From Streptococcus oralis (lineage in GTDB: Bacteria; Bacillota; Bacilli; Lactobacillales; Streptococcaceae), in the NCBI RefSeq assembly GCF_001578705.1, contig NZ_KQ969038.1:303690-367689 (forward strand): a stretch of 64,000 bases of DNA. Reading direction: 5' to 3'. The notes beneath the pieces were generated by a model. It searched no databases. It was not told the origin of the DNA and saw only the letters and a list, made by a program, of their open reading frames with translations. Shown here in pieces: positions 19,244 through 28,913 of the stretch (position 1 is the first letter of the stretch; each line of letters opens with the position of its first letter). Both the position numbers and the translations under genes were made by a program.

Positions 19244-19915
19244 ATGCACTCACTTCGTTTTCAATCTGTCTTTGATATTATCGGACCAGTTATGATTGGC
19301 CCATCAAGTAGCCATACTGCTGGAGCTGTTCGTATTGGGAAAATCGTCTCTTCCATCTTTGATGATACGCCGACAGAAGTCGAATTCCAATTATTTAACT
19401 CATTTGCCAAAACCTACCGTGGTCATGGAACCGACCTTGCTCTCGTCGCTGGTATATTAGGTATGGATACGGACGATCCCGACATTCCAAATAGCCTAGA
19501 GATTGCCCATAAACGTGGCATCAAGATTGTCTGGACCATTCAGAAAGACAGCAACGCGCCTCATCCTAATACCACTAAAATTACTGTGAAGAATGAACAC
19601 AAGTCCATCAGTGTGACAGGAATTTCCATTGGTGGGGGAAATATCCAAGTTACGGAGCTTAACGGCTTTGCTGTCTCTCTCAACATGAACACACCAACCA
19701 TTATCATCGTGCATCAGGATGTTCCAGGTATGATTGCCCATGTTACTGAAGCCCTCTCTCGTTTCGATATCAACATCGCTCAGATGAATGTGACTAGAGA
19801 AAAAGCTGGAGAAAAAGCCATTATGATTATCGAAGTCGATAGTCGAAGTTGCGAAGAGGCGATTGAAGAAATCCGAAAAATCCCTCATCTCCACAATGTC
19901 AATTTCTTTAAGTAG
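19244..19915 (+). CDS. sdaAB: L-serine dehydratase, beta subunit
   Basis: A 223-residue subunit of the iron-sulphur L-serine ammonia-lyase, which turns serine into pyruvate and ammonia. The N-terminus holds GPSSSHTAG, the signature of the beta part, and the C-terminus is an ACT domain (about 148-221, IIIVHQDVPGMIAHV) that may sense an amino acid. The alpha subunit follows after eight bases. Two-subunit enzymes are the Gram-positive form. Confidence 0.94.
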   Translation: MHSLRFQSVFDIIGPVMIGPSSSHTAGAVRIGKIVSSIFDDTPTEVEFQLFNSFAKTYRGHGTDLALVAGILGMDTDDPDIPNSLEIAHKRGIKIVWTIQKDSNAPHPNTTKITVKNEHKSISVTGISIGGGNIQVTELNGFAVSLNMNTPTIIIVHQDVPGMIAHVTEALSRFDINIAQMNVTREKAGEKAIMIIEVDSRSCEEAIEEIRKIPHLHNVNFFK

Positions 19916-19923
19916 GAGGAAAC

Positions 19924-20796
19924 ATGTTTTATTCTATCAAAGAATTGGTCGAGCAGGCAGATCTAGACTTCCAAGGAAATGTCGCAGAACTCATGATTGC
20001 GACAGAATATCAATTAACCGGTCGAGAGCGCCCAGAAGTTCTCCTCCTCATGGAACGCAATCTAGAAGTCATGAAAGCCTCTGTCGAGCTCGGTCTCAGT
20101 GAAAATAAATCCCGTAGTGGCCTAACGGGTGGAGACGCAGCCAAACTAGACCGCCATCTCAAAAGTGGCAAGGCCTTGTCTGACTTTACCATCCTATCAG
20201 CAGCCCGTAATGCCATCGCGGTCAATGAACACAATGCGAAAATGGGCTTGGTCTGCGCTACTCCAACCGCAGGAAGTGCTGGCTGTCTGCCAGCTGTTCT
20301 CACCGCTGCTATCCAAAAATTAGACCTTAGCCACGAAAAACAGCTAGATTTCCTCTTTGCTGCAGGTGCCTTTGGACTAGTCATCGCAAACAACGCCTCT
20401 ATCTCAGGTGCTGAAGGTGGCTGTCAAGCCGAAGTCGGCTCTGCCTCTGCAATGAGTGCTGCAGCCTTGACCTTGGCTGCAGGTGGAACCCCCTATCAGG
20501 CCAGTCAAGCCATTGCCTTTGTCATTAAAAATATGCTGGGCCTCATCTGCGACCCCGTCGCTGGTTTGGTTGAAGTTCCCTGTGTCAAACGAAATGCCAT
20601 GGGAGCTAGCTTTGCCTTTATCGCGGCTGATATGGCCTTGGCAGGTATCGAGTCTAAGATCCCTGTTGACGAAGTCATCGATGCCATGTACCAAGTCGGA
20701 TCGAGCCTCCCAACTGCCTTTCGTGAAACGGCCGAGGGGGGACTCGCAGCCACCCCGACTGGTCGTCGCCTACAAAAAGAAATCTTCGGAGAATAA
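19924..20796 (+). CDS. sdaAA: L-serine dehydratase, alpha subunit
   Basis: The 290-residue catalytic subunit with the 4Fe-4S cluster. Cysteines of GSAGCLPAV, EGGCQAEVG and CDPVAG are the expected ligands and the SRSGLTGGD loop is present. It starts eight bases after sdaAB with AGGAGG. Full length, no anomaly. A HAD phosphatase follows after 27 bases in the same direction. Confidence 0.95.
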   Translation: MFYSIKELVEQADLDFQGNVAELMIATEYQLTGRERPEVLLLMERNLEVMKASVELGLSENKSRSGLTGGDAAKLDRHLKSGKALSDFTILSAARNAIAVNEHNAKMGLVCATPTAGSAGCLPAVLTAAIQKLDLSHEKQLDFLFAAGAFGLVIANNASISGAEGGCQAEVGSASAMSAAALTLAAGGTPYQASQAIAFVIKNMLGLICDPVAGLVEVPCVKRNAMGASFAFIAADMALAGIESKIPVDEVIDAMYQVGSSLPTAFRETAEGGLAATPTGRRLQKEIFGE

Positions 20797-20823
20797 GCTT
20801 ATCTATATCTATTAGGAGAAACT

Positions 20824-21453
20824 ATGTCCTCTATCTCAGCAATCTTTTTTGATCTAGACGGAACTTTGGTTGACAGTTCCCTCGGGATCCACAATGCTTT
20901 TACCCATACCTTTAAAGAGCTAGGAGTTCCAAGCCCTGATGCCAAAACCATTCGTGGTTTTATGGGACCGCCACTTGAAAGTAGTTTTGCAACGTGTCTT
21001 CCCAAGGAGCAAATCTCGGAAGCTGTGCAGATCTATCGTTCTTACTACAAGAAAAAAGGGATCCACGAAGCCCAACTCTTCCCCCGAATAACGGAATTGC
21101 TTCAAGAACTTTCACAAAACTACCCTCTCTATATCACCACAACAAAGAATACCCCTACTGCTCATGATATGACTAAAAATCTGGGAATCCATCATTTCTT
21201 TGATGGCATTTACGGTTCTAGTCCTGAAACGCCACACAAGGCAGATGTCATCCGTTTTGCCTTGCAAACGCATCAACTCCCTACAGACCAAGTCCTCATC
21301 ATCGGAGATACTAAGTTTGATATGATCGGAGCCCAAGAAACTGGCATTAAAAAGTTTGCTGTTACTTGGGGATTTGGAGAAGAGGCTGATTTGCTCAGCT
21401 ATCAACCTGACTGGATTGCCCGTACCATTGATGATATCATTAAGCAACTATAA
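20824..21453 (+). CDS. HAD-superfamily phosphatase (phosphoglycolate-phosphatase-like)
   Basis: A 209-residue cytoplasmic HAD hydrolase. Motif I is FFDLDGTLVDSS, motif II TTTKNT, motif IV GDTKFDMIGA; a small helical cap lies between I and II. The fold resembles Gph/PGMB-type phosphatases; the substrate is not evident. It shares the transcript of sdaAB-sdaAA, probably by proximity, and ends at a strong terminator. Confidence 0.88.
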   Translation: MSSISAIFFDLDGTLVDSSLGIHNAFTHTFKELGVPSPDAKTIRGFMGPPLESSFATCLPKEQISEAVQIYRSYYKKKGIHEAQLFPRITELLQELSQNYPLYITTTKNTPTAHDMTKNLGIHHFFDGIYGSSPETPHKADVIRFALQTHQLPTDQVLIIGDTKFDMIGAQETGIKKFAVTWGFGEEADLLSYQPDWIARTIDDIIKQL

Positions 21454-21481
21454 ATAATACAACAATTTGAAATTACAGAGT

Positions 21482-21525
21482 AAAAAGGCCAAGGTCCTGT
21501 ACAAACAGAACCTTGGCCTTTTATT
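21482..21525. terminator. bidirectional terminator
   Basis: Stem AAAAGGCCAAGGT/ACCTTGGCCTTTT with a 15-base loop between the converging HAD and CapD-type genes. Confidence 0.9.
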
Positions 21526-21548
21526 TATAATTAATTTGTTAGACACTC

Positions 21549-23399
21549 TTACTCAGCATGGGTTGTTTCATTTGCAAAGGAAATGATGGCTTCTTTGAGC
21601 TCATCTCCACTGAGTGAACGGAACTCTTCAATCTTTTGATCAATAGCTTCTAGAGGCATGACGTTTACCTTACCAACGAAAATCTTGTCCATGACTTGAT
21701 TATCAACCAATTCGGTCGAAACCAAGAGTTCTTCATAGAGTTTTTCACCCGGACGAATACCGACTTCAACGATTGGAATTTCACTTTCCGTGTGCCCACT
21801 TAGAAGAACCATTTTCTTAGCCAAGTCATAGATCTTAACCGGTTTGCCCATATCGAGGATAAAGACTTCTCCGTCCTTGGCATAAGCGCCAGCATGGATT
21901 ACTAGACGGCTAGCCTCTGGAATGGTCATGAAGTAACGTGTCATACGGAAGTCTGTCACCGTTACAGGGCCACCTTCAGCAATCTGACGTTCAAAGACAG
22001 GAATCACACTACCACGGCTCCCGAGAACGTTCCCAAAACGAACTGCACAGTAGGTTGATTTGCTACGTTGGTTAAAGCCAGTAACAATCAACTCCGCCAC
22101 GCGCTTAGTCGCCCCCATAACATTCGGTGGATTGACCGCCTTGTCTGTCGAAATCATAACCATCTTAGGTACTTTGGCTACATCAACAGCCTTGGCAACA
22201 TTGTAGGTTCCGAGGATATTGTTCTTGAAGGCTTCTTTTGGATTGCGCTCCATCATCGGAACGTGTTTGTGGGCTGCAGCATGGTAGACGATGGCTGGTT
22301 TGTACTGTTCAAACACTTGTAAAAGACGATCATAATCCTGAATATCTGCAATAACAGGAACATAATCAATTCCTTGGAATGTACGGATCAATTCATGATA
22401 AACGAGGTAGATGGAGTTTTCACCATGTCCAAGCAAGACGATGCGCTCTGGATTGAAGCGGCTGACCTGACGACAAATCTCCGAACCAATCGAACCACCT
22501 GCTCCTGTCACCAAGATAGTCTTACCTGTAAGCTCTGCACCAAGACGCGATTCGTCAAGACGAATTTCTTGACGGCCCAAAAGGTCTGTGATATCAATCT
22601 TCTGGAAACCACTACCTGGTTGATGAAGTCCCTGAACAACGGTCTCAACCTTGGGCATCTTATAACATTTGATACCTAGTTTATTACACATCTGCAAGAT
22701 GCGTTCGTACTCTGATGGGTCAAGCGAAGGGATGGCTACGATGACACGCTCGATTTGGTGACGTTTAGCCAAGTCAGGCAGATTGTCATAAGAACCCAAA
22801 ACTGGGATTCCACCAAGCTTTTGCCCCTTTTTCTTTTCATCATTATCCAAAACTCCCACTAGCTCAAGGTCGCTAGTCGGATGTTGGTAGCTGTTCATAA
22901 AGAGGGCACCACCATCACCAGCACCGATCAAGAAGGTACGACGATGCTCTCCATCTCCACTACCTTGCTTGCGCTTAGAATAAATCAGCTGCCAAGTGAT
23001 TCGAGGGAGCAAGATCAGGAAGGTACTCAATAAGATAAAGAGTATGATGAACCGGATAGAAAATAGAGGAAGAAAGGCGTAGCAAAGTCCGTAAGAGACA
23101 ATGCTGCTGACGGTTACGCCAAAAAAGATTTTTAAGAAATCTGTGATTTTACTATAGCGACTAATACTCGCATTGAGCCCCCAAAATCCAATCATGATTT
23201 GATAGAAGAGGAAAGCCAAACCAGTATAGATAACATAGTCCACAGGCGCAGGATTTATAAGGCCATAAAACAAGATATAAGATACGATGATGGAAACCAC
23301 CATACTAATAATATCAAATACACCCCAGAACACCTGTTTTTGCTGTTTATTTAAAATTTCAACCAGATCAATCACATAATCTGTTAGTTTTTTATTCAT
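21549..23399 (-). CDS. membrane-bound nucleotide-sugar 4,6-dehydratase (CapD/PglF/FlaA1 type)
   Basis: A 616-residue protein of the long PglF/WbpM kind: about four N-terminal membrane helices (20-135), a first Rossmann-like domain (IGAGDGGALF) and a catalytic SDR domain with GAGGSIGSE, the STDKAVNPPNVMG catalytic segment and VRFGNVLGSRGSV. Relatives make UDP-4-keto-6-deoxy-GlcNAc for glycans. It is not in a capsule cluster; only a glycosyltransferase neighbours it. The ribosome site is weak. A TATAAT box on the minus strand lies near 23445. Confidence 0.9.
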   Translation of the reverse strand: MNKKLTDYVIDLVEILNKQQKQVFWGVFDIISMVVSIIVSYILFYGLINPAPVDYVIYTGLAFLFYQIMIGFWGLNASISRYSKITDFLKIFFGVTVSSIVSYGLCYAFLPLFSIRFIILFILLSTFLILLPRITWQLIYSKRKQGSGDGEHRRTFLIGAGDGGALFMNSYQHPTSDLELVGVLDNDEKKKGQKLGGIPVLGSYDNLPDLAKRHQIERVIVAIPSLDPSEYERILQMCNKLGIKCYKMPKVETVVQGLHQPGSGFQKIDITDLLGRQEIRLDESRLGAELTGKTILVTGAGGSIGSEICRQVSRFNPERIVLLGHGENSIYLVYHELIRTFQGIDYVPVIADIQDYDRLLQVFEQYKPAIVYHAAAHKHVPMMERNPKEAFKNNILGTYNVAKAVDVAKVPKMVMISTDKAVNPPNVMGATKRVAELIVTGFNQRSKSTYCAVRFGNVLGSRGSVIPVFERQIAEGGPVTVTDFRMTRYFMTIPEASRLVIHAGAYAKDGEVFILDMGKPVKIYDLAKKMVLLSGHTESEIPIVEVGIRPGEKLYEELLVSTELVDNQVMDKIFVGKVNVMPLEAIDQKIEEFRSLSGDELKEAIISFANETTHAE

Positions 23400-23480
23400 A
23401 GGAATTTACTCTTTCTTAAAAGAATGCAAATAAATATACTGTCATTATAACATCTTTTGGCTATTTTATCTTTTACAAGC

Positions 23481-24311
23481 CTATTTATTTTTTCTTAGTA
23501 ATTTTACAAAAATAAACTGACGTACAAAACCTGGACAAAGTGCCACAACCGCCTGAATGGCAATGCTTTTCGCATATTCCATGTAGGAAATTTGCCCTCT
23601 TTCAAACATGCGCTGACGAGCCTGGCGATAGAGTTTAAGGTAACGCAAGCCACCTCGACGCTCAAACATCCCTGCACCGACACGAACTTTACACAAGATT
23701 TGATCCAGGTTTCCAGTCTTGGCACCTGCGGCAATCATATTGAGCCAGAGAAGATCATCTTCCATATAAAGCCCATCTTCGTAGTTGCCCGCCTTGAGGA
23801 CCATGTCCTTTTTAAACATGACTGTCATATGGTTAAAGGCGCTTCTCATTCTCTGATAAACCACAATGTCCGCATGTTGAGTCGGAACACGACGATAAGA
23901 CACAATCTCGTCAGGATTGTCAATGAACTCTGCGATATGCCCACCTAAGAGATCGAGATTTTCCTGCTCCATTAGTTGAATCTGTTTCTCAAAACGATCC
24001 GGAACGGTTAAATCATCTGTATCCATGCGAGCGATGATATCGTACTGACACTGTAAAACACCGTATCGAAGGGCCAAACCTAAACCTTGATTTTCTTCTA
24101 AGGGGCAACGCTTAACTGGAATCTCTGACTGAGCTTCCACTTCATCTATCACCTGATAGAGTTCTGGTGTAAGAGGCCCATCCTCTACGAGAACAATCTC
24201 ACTTGGTTTCAAGGTCTGGTTTTGAACACTTTTGATGGCATCTCTCAAAAATGTCGGATTTTCCTTTACATAGACCGACATCAAGACGCTGATTTTTTGC
24301 TTTTCAGACAC
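23481..24311 (-). CDS. family-2 glycosyltransferase
   Basis: A 276-residue GT-A glycosyltransferase. N-terminal VLMSVYVKENP, the metal-binding RMDTDD motif and a downstream YMEDDLLW acidic segment are visible; the C-terminus is hydrophobic and may touch the membrane. It uses a GTG start at 24311 with GGAG upstream. It is followed by the CapD-type dehydratase on the same strand, so both may work on one surface or wall glycan; donor and acceptor are unknown. Confidence 0.88.
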   Translation of the reverse strand: MSEKQKISVLMSVYVKENPTFLRDAIKSVQNQTLKPSEIVLVEDGPLTPELYQVIDEVEAQSEIPVKRCPLEENQGLGLALRYGVLQCQYDIIARMDTDDLTVPDRFEKQIQLMEQENLDLLGGHIAEFIDNPDEIVSYRRVPTQHADIVVYQRMRSAFNHMTVMFKKDMVLKAGNYEDGLYMEDDLLWLNMIAAGAKTGNLDQILCKVRVGAGMFERRGGLRYLKLYRQARQRMFERGQISYMEYAKSIAIQAVVALCPGFVRQFIFVKLLRKNK

Positions 24312-24470
24312 AGTTTTTCTCCAATTTATAGATTTCCTTCCACTATTTTATCACAAAATTTCCTAGTTTCCTATTTTTATATCAAATCAAGAAAAATTCT
24401 AGTAAAGAGATCCGTCTCCTTTCACTCTATTTTCAGTTAAATCGTTCTAGCTTTCTTAGCAGTCCTCTCC

Positions 24471-24499
24471 TTGACATTATAAGAAAAAAAACTTAAAAT
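24471..24499 (+). promoter_or_regulatory. promoter of the MFS gene
   Basis: TTGACA at 24471-24476 and TAAAAT at 24494-24499, spacer 17. Confidence 0.6.
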
Positions 24500-24533
24500 A
24501 AGCTGTTATTAAAATCATCTTATCGAGGTTTTC

Positions 24534-25700
24534 ATGAAAAAACAATCACTCTTTTTTGTTCTAGGAATTGTCTTAATCGGAACTGTTTTACGCTCTCCTT
24601 TTACTGCTCTTCCAACTATTTTAGGAGACATTGCTCAGGGGCTAGGAGTCGAGGTCAGCTCTCTCGGGATTTTAACCAGTCTCCCTCTCTTGATGTTTGC
24701 TCTTTTCTCTGCTTTTGCGAGTCGCTTGGCGCAAAAGATTGGACTAGAGCATCTCTTTACTTACTGTCTCCTTCTCTTAACTATTGGCTCTGTCATTCGT
24801 ATCTTTAATCTTCCCCTTCTCTATCTAGGGACCTTGATTGTCGGAGCGAGCATTGCTATTTTCAATGTTCTTCTCCCTAGTATGATTCAGGCAAATCAGC
24901 CTCAAAAAATCAGTCTCCTAACGACACTCTATGTCACTGCTATGGGGATTTCCACAGCTATTGCCTCCTATCTATCAGTCCCTATCACCCAAGCTAGTTC
25001 TTGGAAAGGCTTGATCCTCGTTCTCAGCTTTCTCTGCTTGGTCACTCTGCTAGTCTGGTTGCCAAATCATCGCCACAACCACTATCTAGAAGGCCAGCAA
25101 GAAAAGAAATCGAAAGAAAATATTCTAAAAAGCAAATCTGTCTGGGCCATCATTGTCTTTGGTGGCCTTCAGTCCTTACTCTTTTATACAAGTATGACCT
25201 GGTTGCCAACTATGGCTATTAGTGCTGGTCTTTCTAATAGCGATGCGGCTCTTCTGGCTTCTATCTTCTCGCTGATCAGCATTCCTTTTTCCATGACCAT
25301 CCCAAGTCTGACGACTCGTTTGTCAGACGGCCACCGTCGAATCATGCTAACCATTATCTCTATCGCTGGTATGATAGGAATTGCCATGCTCTTGTATCCA
25401 AGCAACAACTTCCTCTACTGGCTAGTCGCCCACCTCTTGATTGGGACTGCATGTAGCGCCCTCTTCCCTTATCTCATGGTTTGCTTCTCGCTTAAGACCA
25501 GCTCGCCTGAAAAGACTGCGCAACTCTCAGGTCTGGCGCAAACAGGGGGCTACATCTTAGCGGCCTTTGGTCCTACCTTGTTTGGTTATAGTTTTGATCT
25601 TTTCCAATCTTGGACCCCAGCTGTCCTTGCCCTTCTAGCCATTGATATCATCATGACTATCTCACTCTTTATGGTGGATCGCGCGGATAAGATCCTTTAA
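24534..25700 (+). CDS. MFS transporter, CynX/NimT type
   Basis: A 388-residue, twelve-helix major facilitator protein. The N-terminal GTVLRSPFTALPTI motif and a short central loop rich in Lys/Gln (about 187-200) suit the CynX/NimT anion-porter family, whose members are linked with cyanate or nitroimidazole efflux. The substrate here cannot be read. A single-gene unit with its own promoter and terminator. Confidence 0.85.
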   Translation: MKKQSLFFVLGIVLIGTVLRSPFTALPTILGDIAQGLGVEVSSLGILTSLPLLMFALFSAFASRLAQKIGLEHLFTYCLLLLTIGSVIRIFNLPLLYLGTLIVGASIAIFNVLLPSMIQANQPQKISLLTTLYVTAMGISTAIASYLSVPITQASSWKGLILVLSFLCLVTLLVWLPNHRHNHYLEGQQEKKSKENILKSKSVWAIIVFGGLQSLLFYTSMTWLPTMAISAGLSNSDAALLASIFSLISIPFSMTIPSLTTRLSDGHRRIMLTIISIAGMIGIAMLLYPSNNFLYWLVAHLLIGTACSALFPYLMVCFSLKTSSPEKTAQLSGLAQTGGYILAAFGPTLFGYSFDLFQSWTPAVLALLAIDIIMTISLFMVDRADKIL

Positions 25701-25735
25701 TTATTCTAAAATACTTCTCAGATATAAATAATGCA

Positions 25736-25760
25736 AAGCCAGACAGAATCTGGTTTTTTT
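25736..25760 (+). terminator. terminator after the MFS gene
   Basis: Stem AAGCCAGA/TCTGGTTT with a five-base loop and seven T. Confidence 0.75.
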
Positions 25761-25794
25761 GGTGCTTATACCAACAAAAAGCGCCCTCCATCTG

Positions 25795-25824
25795 TTAGCA
25801 GAAAGATAGTATTTTTGATATAAT
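25795..25824 (+). promoter_or_regulatory. promoter of the repeat-DUF2971 gene
   Basis: TTAGCA at 25795-25800 and TATAAT at 25819-25824, spacer 18, about 80 bases before the start codon. Confidence 0.5.
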
Positions 25825-25903
25825 AAGATGTATAGAAACTAATTGTCATGCGAAAAATAAATTGGTTTATAAAATAGCTACTATTTTAAGTGAGGTGCAC
25901 AGG

Positions 25904-28864
25904 ATGGATGAACAGAAATACAATTTGGATCAAAGTTTAGCAGAGTTAAATAACCTTGTTGACTTATTGGCAGGACAGACTGATGAAGCATCTTGTAAAG
26001 CTATAGTAGAGAAAGCGGAATCTATTTATGAAAAATACGCCAGCTCAGTAGAGATTACGTTAGTATATGCTAAAGTTTTGGTCAATTTATCAGCTAAGCA
26101 ACCGACTGTGGAGGACTGTGAGGCTACTGCAGAGAAAGTACATGTCTTGTATGAACTCTTTTCAGACTCGGCAGACATCGCATTCCTGTACGCTATAATT
26201 TTGATCAATTTATCAACCAAGCAATCGGTTATGGAGGATTTAGAGACTACAATAGAGAAAGTATATATCCTGCATAAGCACTTCCCAGACTCGGCAAATA
26301 TCGCAGAAATGTATGCTAGGATTTTGTATGATTTATCACTCAAGCAACCGGCTATGGAGGATATAGGGGCTACTGTAGAAAAAGTATGTATCCTGCATAA
26401 GCGCTTTCCAGACTCGGCAAACATTGCAGAAAGATATGCTGTAATTTTGTACAATTTATCACTCAAGCAACCATCTGTGGAGGATATAGAGGCTACTGTA
26501 GAGAAACTGAAAACCATCCATGAGCACTTCCCAGAATTAGAAAACATTGCATTTGGTTATGCTACCCTTTTATTCAATTTATCAATTAAGCAACCAGTGG
26601 AAGCGGCTTTAGCACCTACTGCAGAGAAATTACACATTCTACATGAGCGCTTTCCAGATTCGTCAGGCATCGCATTACCGTATGCTAAGGTGTTGTTCAA
26701 TCTGTCAATTAGACAAACAGAGGTTGCAGAAAGGGAGAATATTGCTAAAGAATTACGTATCCTGCATGAGCGCTTTTTAGATTCGCCTGATATTGCAGAA
26801 GCATATGCTAAGATTTTGTTTAATTTATCAATCGAGCAGACTGAGTTGAAGGAACTGGCAGTTACTGTTGAGAAATTACAGGCCTTGCAAGAACACTTTC
26901 CAGATTCAGCTGATATAGCAGAAGCGTTTGCTATGATTTTGGTTAATTTGTCAATCGAGCAGACTGAGTTGAAGGAACTGGCAGTTACTGTTGAGAAATT
27001 ACAGGCCTTGCAAGAACACTTTCCAGATTCAGCTGATATAGCAGAAGCATTTGCTAGGATTTTGGTTAATTTATCAATCAAGCAGACTGAGTTGAAGGAA
27101 CTGGCAGTTACTGTTGAGAAATTACAGGCCTTGCAAGAACACTTTCCAGATTCAGCTGATATAGCAGAACCATTTGCTAGGATTTTGGTTAATTTATCAA
27201 CCAAGCAGACAGAGGTTGCGGAAAGGAAGAATACTACTAAGAAATTGCTTGCCTTGCAAGAACGCTTTCCAGATTCACCTGACATAGGACTCCAGTATGC
27301 TAAGATTTTGTACAATTTATTAATTGAGCAAACAGGGGTTGCGGAACGACAGATTGCTGAAAAAAAAATGCATATCCTGCATGAGTGTTTCCCAGATTCA
27401 CCTGATATCACAGAGATGTATGCTATGAGTTTGCTTAATTTGTCAACTGAGCAAACAGAGGTTGCAGAACTAGAGGCTACTGCTGAGAAACTGAAAATAA
27501 TGTTGAAGAACTTCAAAAATCCTAAAGAAACCGCTCTCGCATATGCTGGGATCTTAGCGAGCTTATATGATCATCAAACGAAGGTAGGTGAACGTCTTCA
27601 AACAACAGAAACAATCAAAAAACTTTATGAACAATTCTCTAAAGTTATGTTACAAAGTTTTGATGATCTATTTTTTCATAATGATAATATTTGTGATAGT
27701 AAAGAATATAAGCTATTCAATTTTATCTTAAAAGAAGGTCTTTTAAAGAATACTAAATATGCTATTTTACAAACATGGGCAGAGCATTATAAAGAAGACT
27801 CGGATGAACTAAAGAATCTGCTGTCGATTTATCAATATGTTCAAAAAATTAAGTATCAACTGGGATTGAAAGACGAAGATAAAAAGAAAAATATAAAGTT
27901 TGGTCATTACACTAAAGGAAGCGTACTTCAAATTTTGTTGGATCAGGATCAGAGGGAGGAATCAAGCTTTTCTATAGTTGGAAAAACTCGTTTGAATAAT
28001 GCGAATTATATGAATGATCCTGAAGAAGGTATCATCATAGAAAAGATCTTAGGCTTAGATAGACGAGATGCTTTGGAGCCAAGCTCATGGTTTTTAATGA
28101 GCTTTACGATTAAAACAGATGATTTAGCTATGTGGTCCCAGTATGGTGATGATGCCAAAGGTGTTTGTCTTGTACTTCGGGAGGATGACTTTTCTAGATT
28201 TTCATCTTTCAATGATGTTTCTTGGCGTCGAGAAAAAGTCTCTTTAGAATTTTCTGATAAGATGTATTTAATGAAATCTGAATTAAATATTGGTTTTAAA
28301 AAATCTGCCTTTCGGAGTGAGAGTGAGAATTCCGTCGATACTGTTAATGATGAAGGAACTGAACCGAATTCTGAAGAAAAAGATAGTGTTTCAAAAGGAA
28401 ATGTGGATTATCTCTACCGAATAGCCTATGTCAATGACTCAGGTGGTAAGTTTAGCATAGAAAAAACAGAGCTCTTTAACGAGTATGAAATCAAAAAATT
28501 AGAAGAATTCTTGGAAGCTTTAAAGGAAAAAATAGATAAGGATTTGAACAAAGGAGATGATTTTTATCAAAAAGCGATTTCTGACTGTATAGAGGAAATT
28601 CGTTACTTGTTTAAATCTGTAGATTACAAATATGAGGACGAGTTGCGTATCTTGCGCTATGCTAATCTAGACCCAAGTAATAAGGAAATCAAAATTGACA
28701 AAACCTCTGGGATAGGCAAACTTTATGTAGAACGTGAAAATTCAATTCAAATCGATGAAGTCATTTTTGGTCCTAAGTTTCCAAATCCTGAATACGTTAC
28801 CCCTTTATTGAAACTTTTGGATAAGGAAATTAACTATAAGAAATCTACGATAAAATTTAGATAA
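25904..28864 (+). CDS. large helical-repeat protein with C-terminal DUF2971 domain
   Basis: A 986-residue cytoplasmic protein. Residues about 20-570 are at least twelve consecutive 41-residue helical repeats (consensus EKLxxLHERFPDSxDIAExYAxILxNLS), resembling tetratricopeptide units; three neighbouring units are almost identical in DNA. The C-terminal third (about 660-970) has DUF2971 hallmarks: FGHYTKG, NNANYMNDPEEG, LAMWSQYGDDAKGVCL and YEDELRILRY. DUF2971 biochemistry is unknown to me; such proteins recur in variable and phage-related regions. The start at ATG 25904 has GAGGTG upstream, preferred over an in-frame ATG 14 codons earlier. It stands alone with its own promoter and terminator. 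AT-rich codon use differs from the neighbours, suggesting transfer. Confidence 0.8.
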   Translation: MDEQKYNLDQSLAELNNLVDLLAGQTDEASCKAIVEKAESIYEKYASSVEITLVYAKVLVNLSAKQPTVEDCEATAEKVHVLYELFSDSADIAFLYAIILINLSTKQSVMEDLETTIEKVYILHKHFPDSANIAEMYARILYDLSLKQPAMEDIGATVEKVCILHKRFPDSANIAERYAVILYNLSLKQPSVEDIEATVEKLKTIHEHFPELENIAFGYATLLFNLSIKQPVEAALAPTAEKLHILHERFPDSSGIALPYAKVLFNLSIRQTEVAERENIAKELRILHERFLDSPDIAEAYAKILFNLSIEQTELKELAVTVEKLQALQEHFPDSADIAEAFAMILVNLSIEQTELKELAVTVEKLQALQEHFPDSADIAEAFARILVNLSIKQTELKELAVTVEKLQALQEHFPDSADIAEPFARILVNLSTKQTEVAERKNTTKKLLALQERFPDSPDIGLQYAKILYNLLIEQTGVAERQIAEKKMHILHECFPDSPDITEMYAMSLLNLSTEQTEVAELEATAEKLKIMLKNFKNPKETALAYAGILASLYDHQTKVGERLQTTETIKKLYEQFSKVMLQSFDDLFFHNDNICDSKEYKLFNFILKEGLLKNTKYAILQTWAEHYKEDSDELKNLLSIYQYVQKIKYQLGLKDEDKKKNIKFGHYTKGSVLQILLDQDQREESSFSIVGKTRLNNANYMNDPEEGIIIEKILGLDRRDALEPSSWFLMSFTIKTDDLAMWSQYGDDAKGVCLVLREDDFSRFSSFNDVSWRREKVSLEFSDKMYLMKSELNIGFKKSAFRSESENSVDTVNDEGTEPNSEEKDSVSKGNVDYLYRIAYVNDSGGKFSIEKTELFNEYEIKKLEEFLEALKEKIDKDLNKGDDFYQKAISDCIEEIRYLFKSVDYKYEDELRILRYANLDPSNKEIKIDKTSGIGKLYVERENSIQIDEVIFGPKFPNPEYVTPLLKLLDKEINYKKSTIKFR
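26831..27199 (+). repeat. three near-identical 123-bp tandem repeats inside the repeat protein gene
   Basis: Units begin at 26831, 26954 and 27077, each encoding 41 residues starting with EQTELKELA or KQTELKELA; they differ at only a few bases. The other repeats in the gene are diverged. Recent slippage or recombination is implied, so copy number may vary between strains. Confidence 0.9.
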
Positions 28865-28883
28865 AGGCTAACAACAACCTCTA

Positions 28884-28912
28884 AACTTCTAGTTTTTACT
28901 AGGAGTTTTTTT
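28884..28912 (+). terminator. terminator after the DUF2971 gene
   Basis: AACTTCTAG/CTAGGAGTT stem (one G-T pair) with a six-base loop and a T tail. Confidence 0.8.
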
Positions 28913-28913
28913 A

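Noticed and set aside
26026-27516. Long minus-strand open frames opposite the helical-repeat gene
   Set aside because: They arise because the repeats keep the antisense frame open; Ser/Cys-rich composition, no ribosome site, and the plus-strand protein is clearly the real one.
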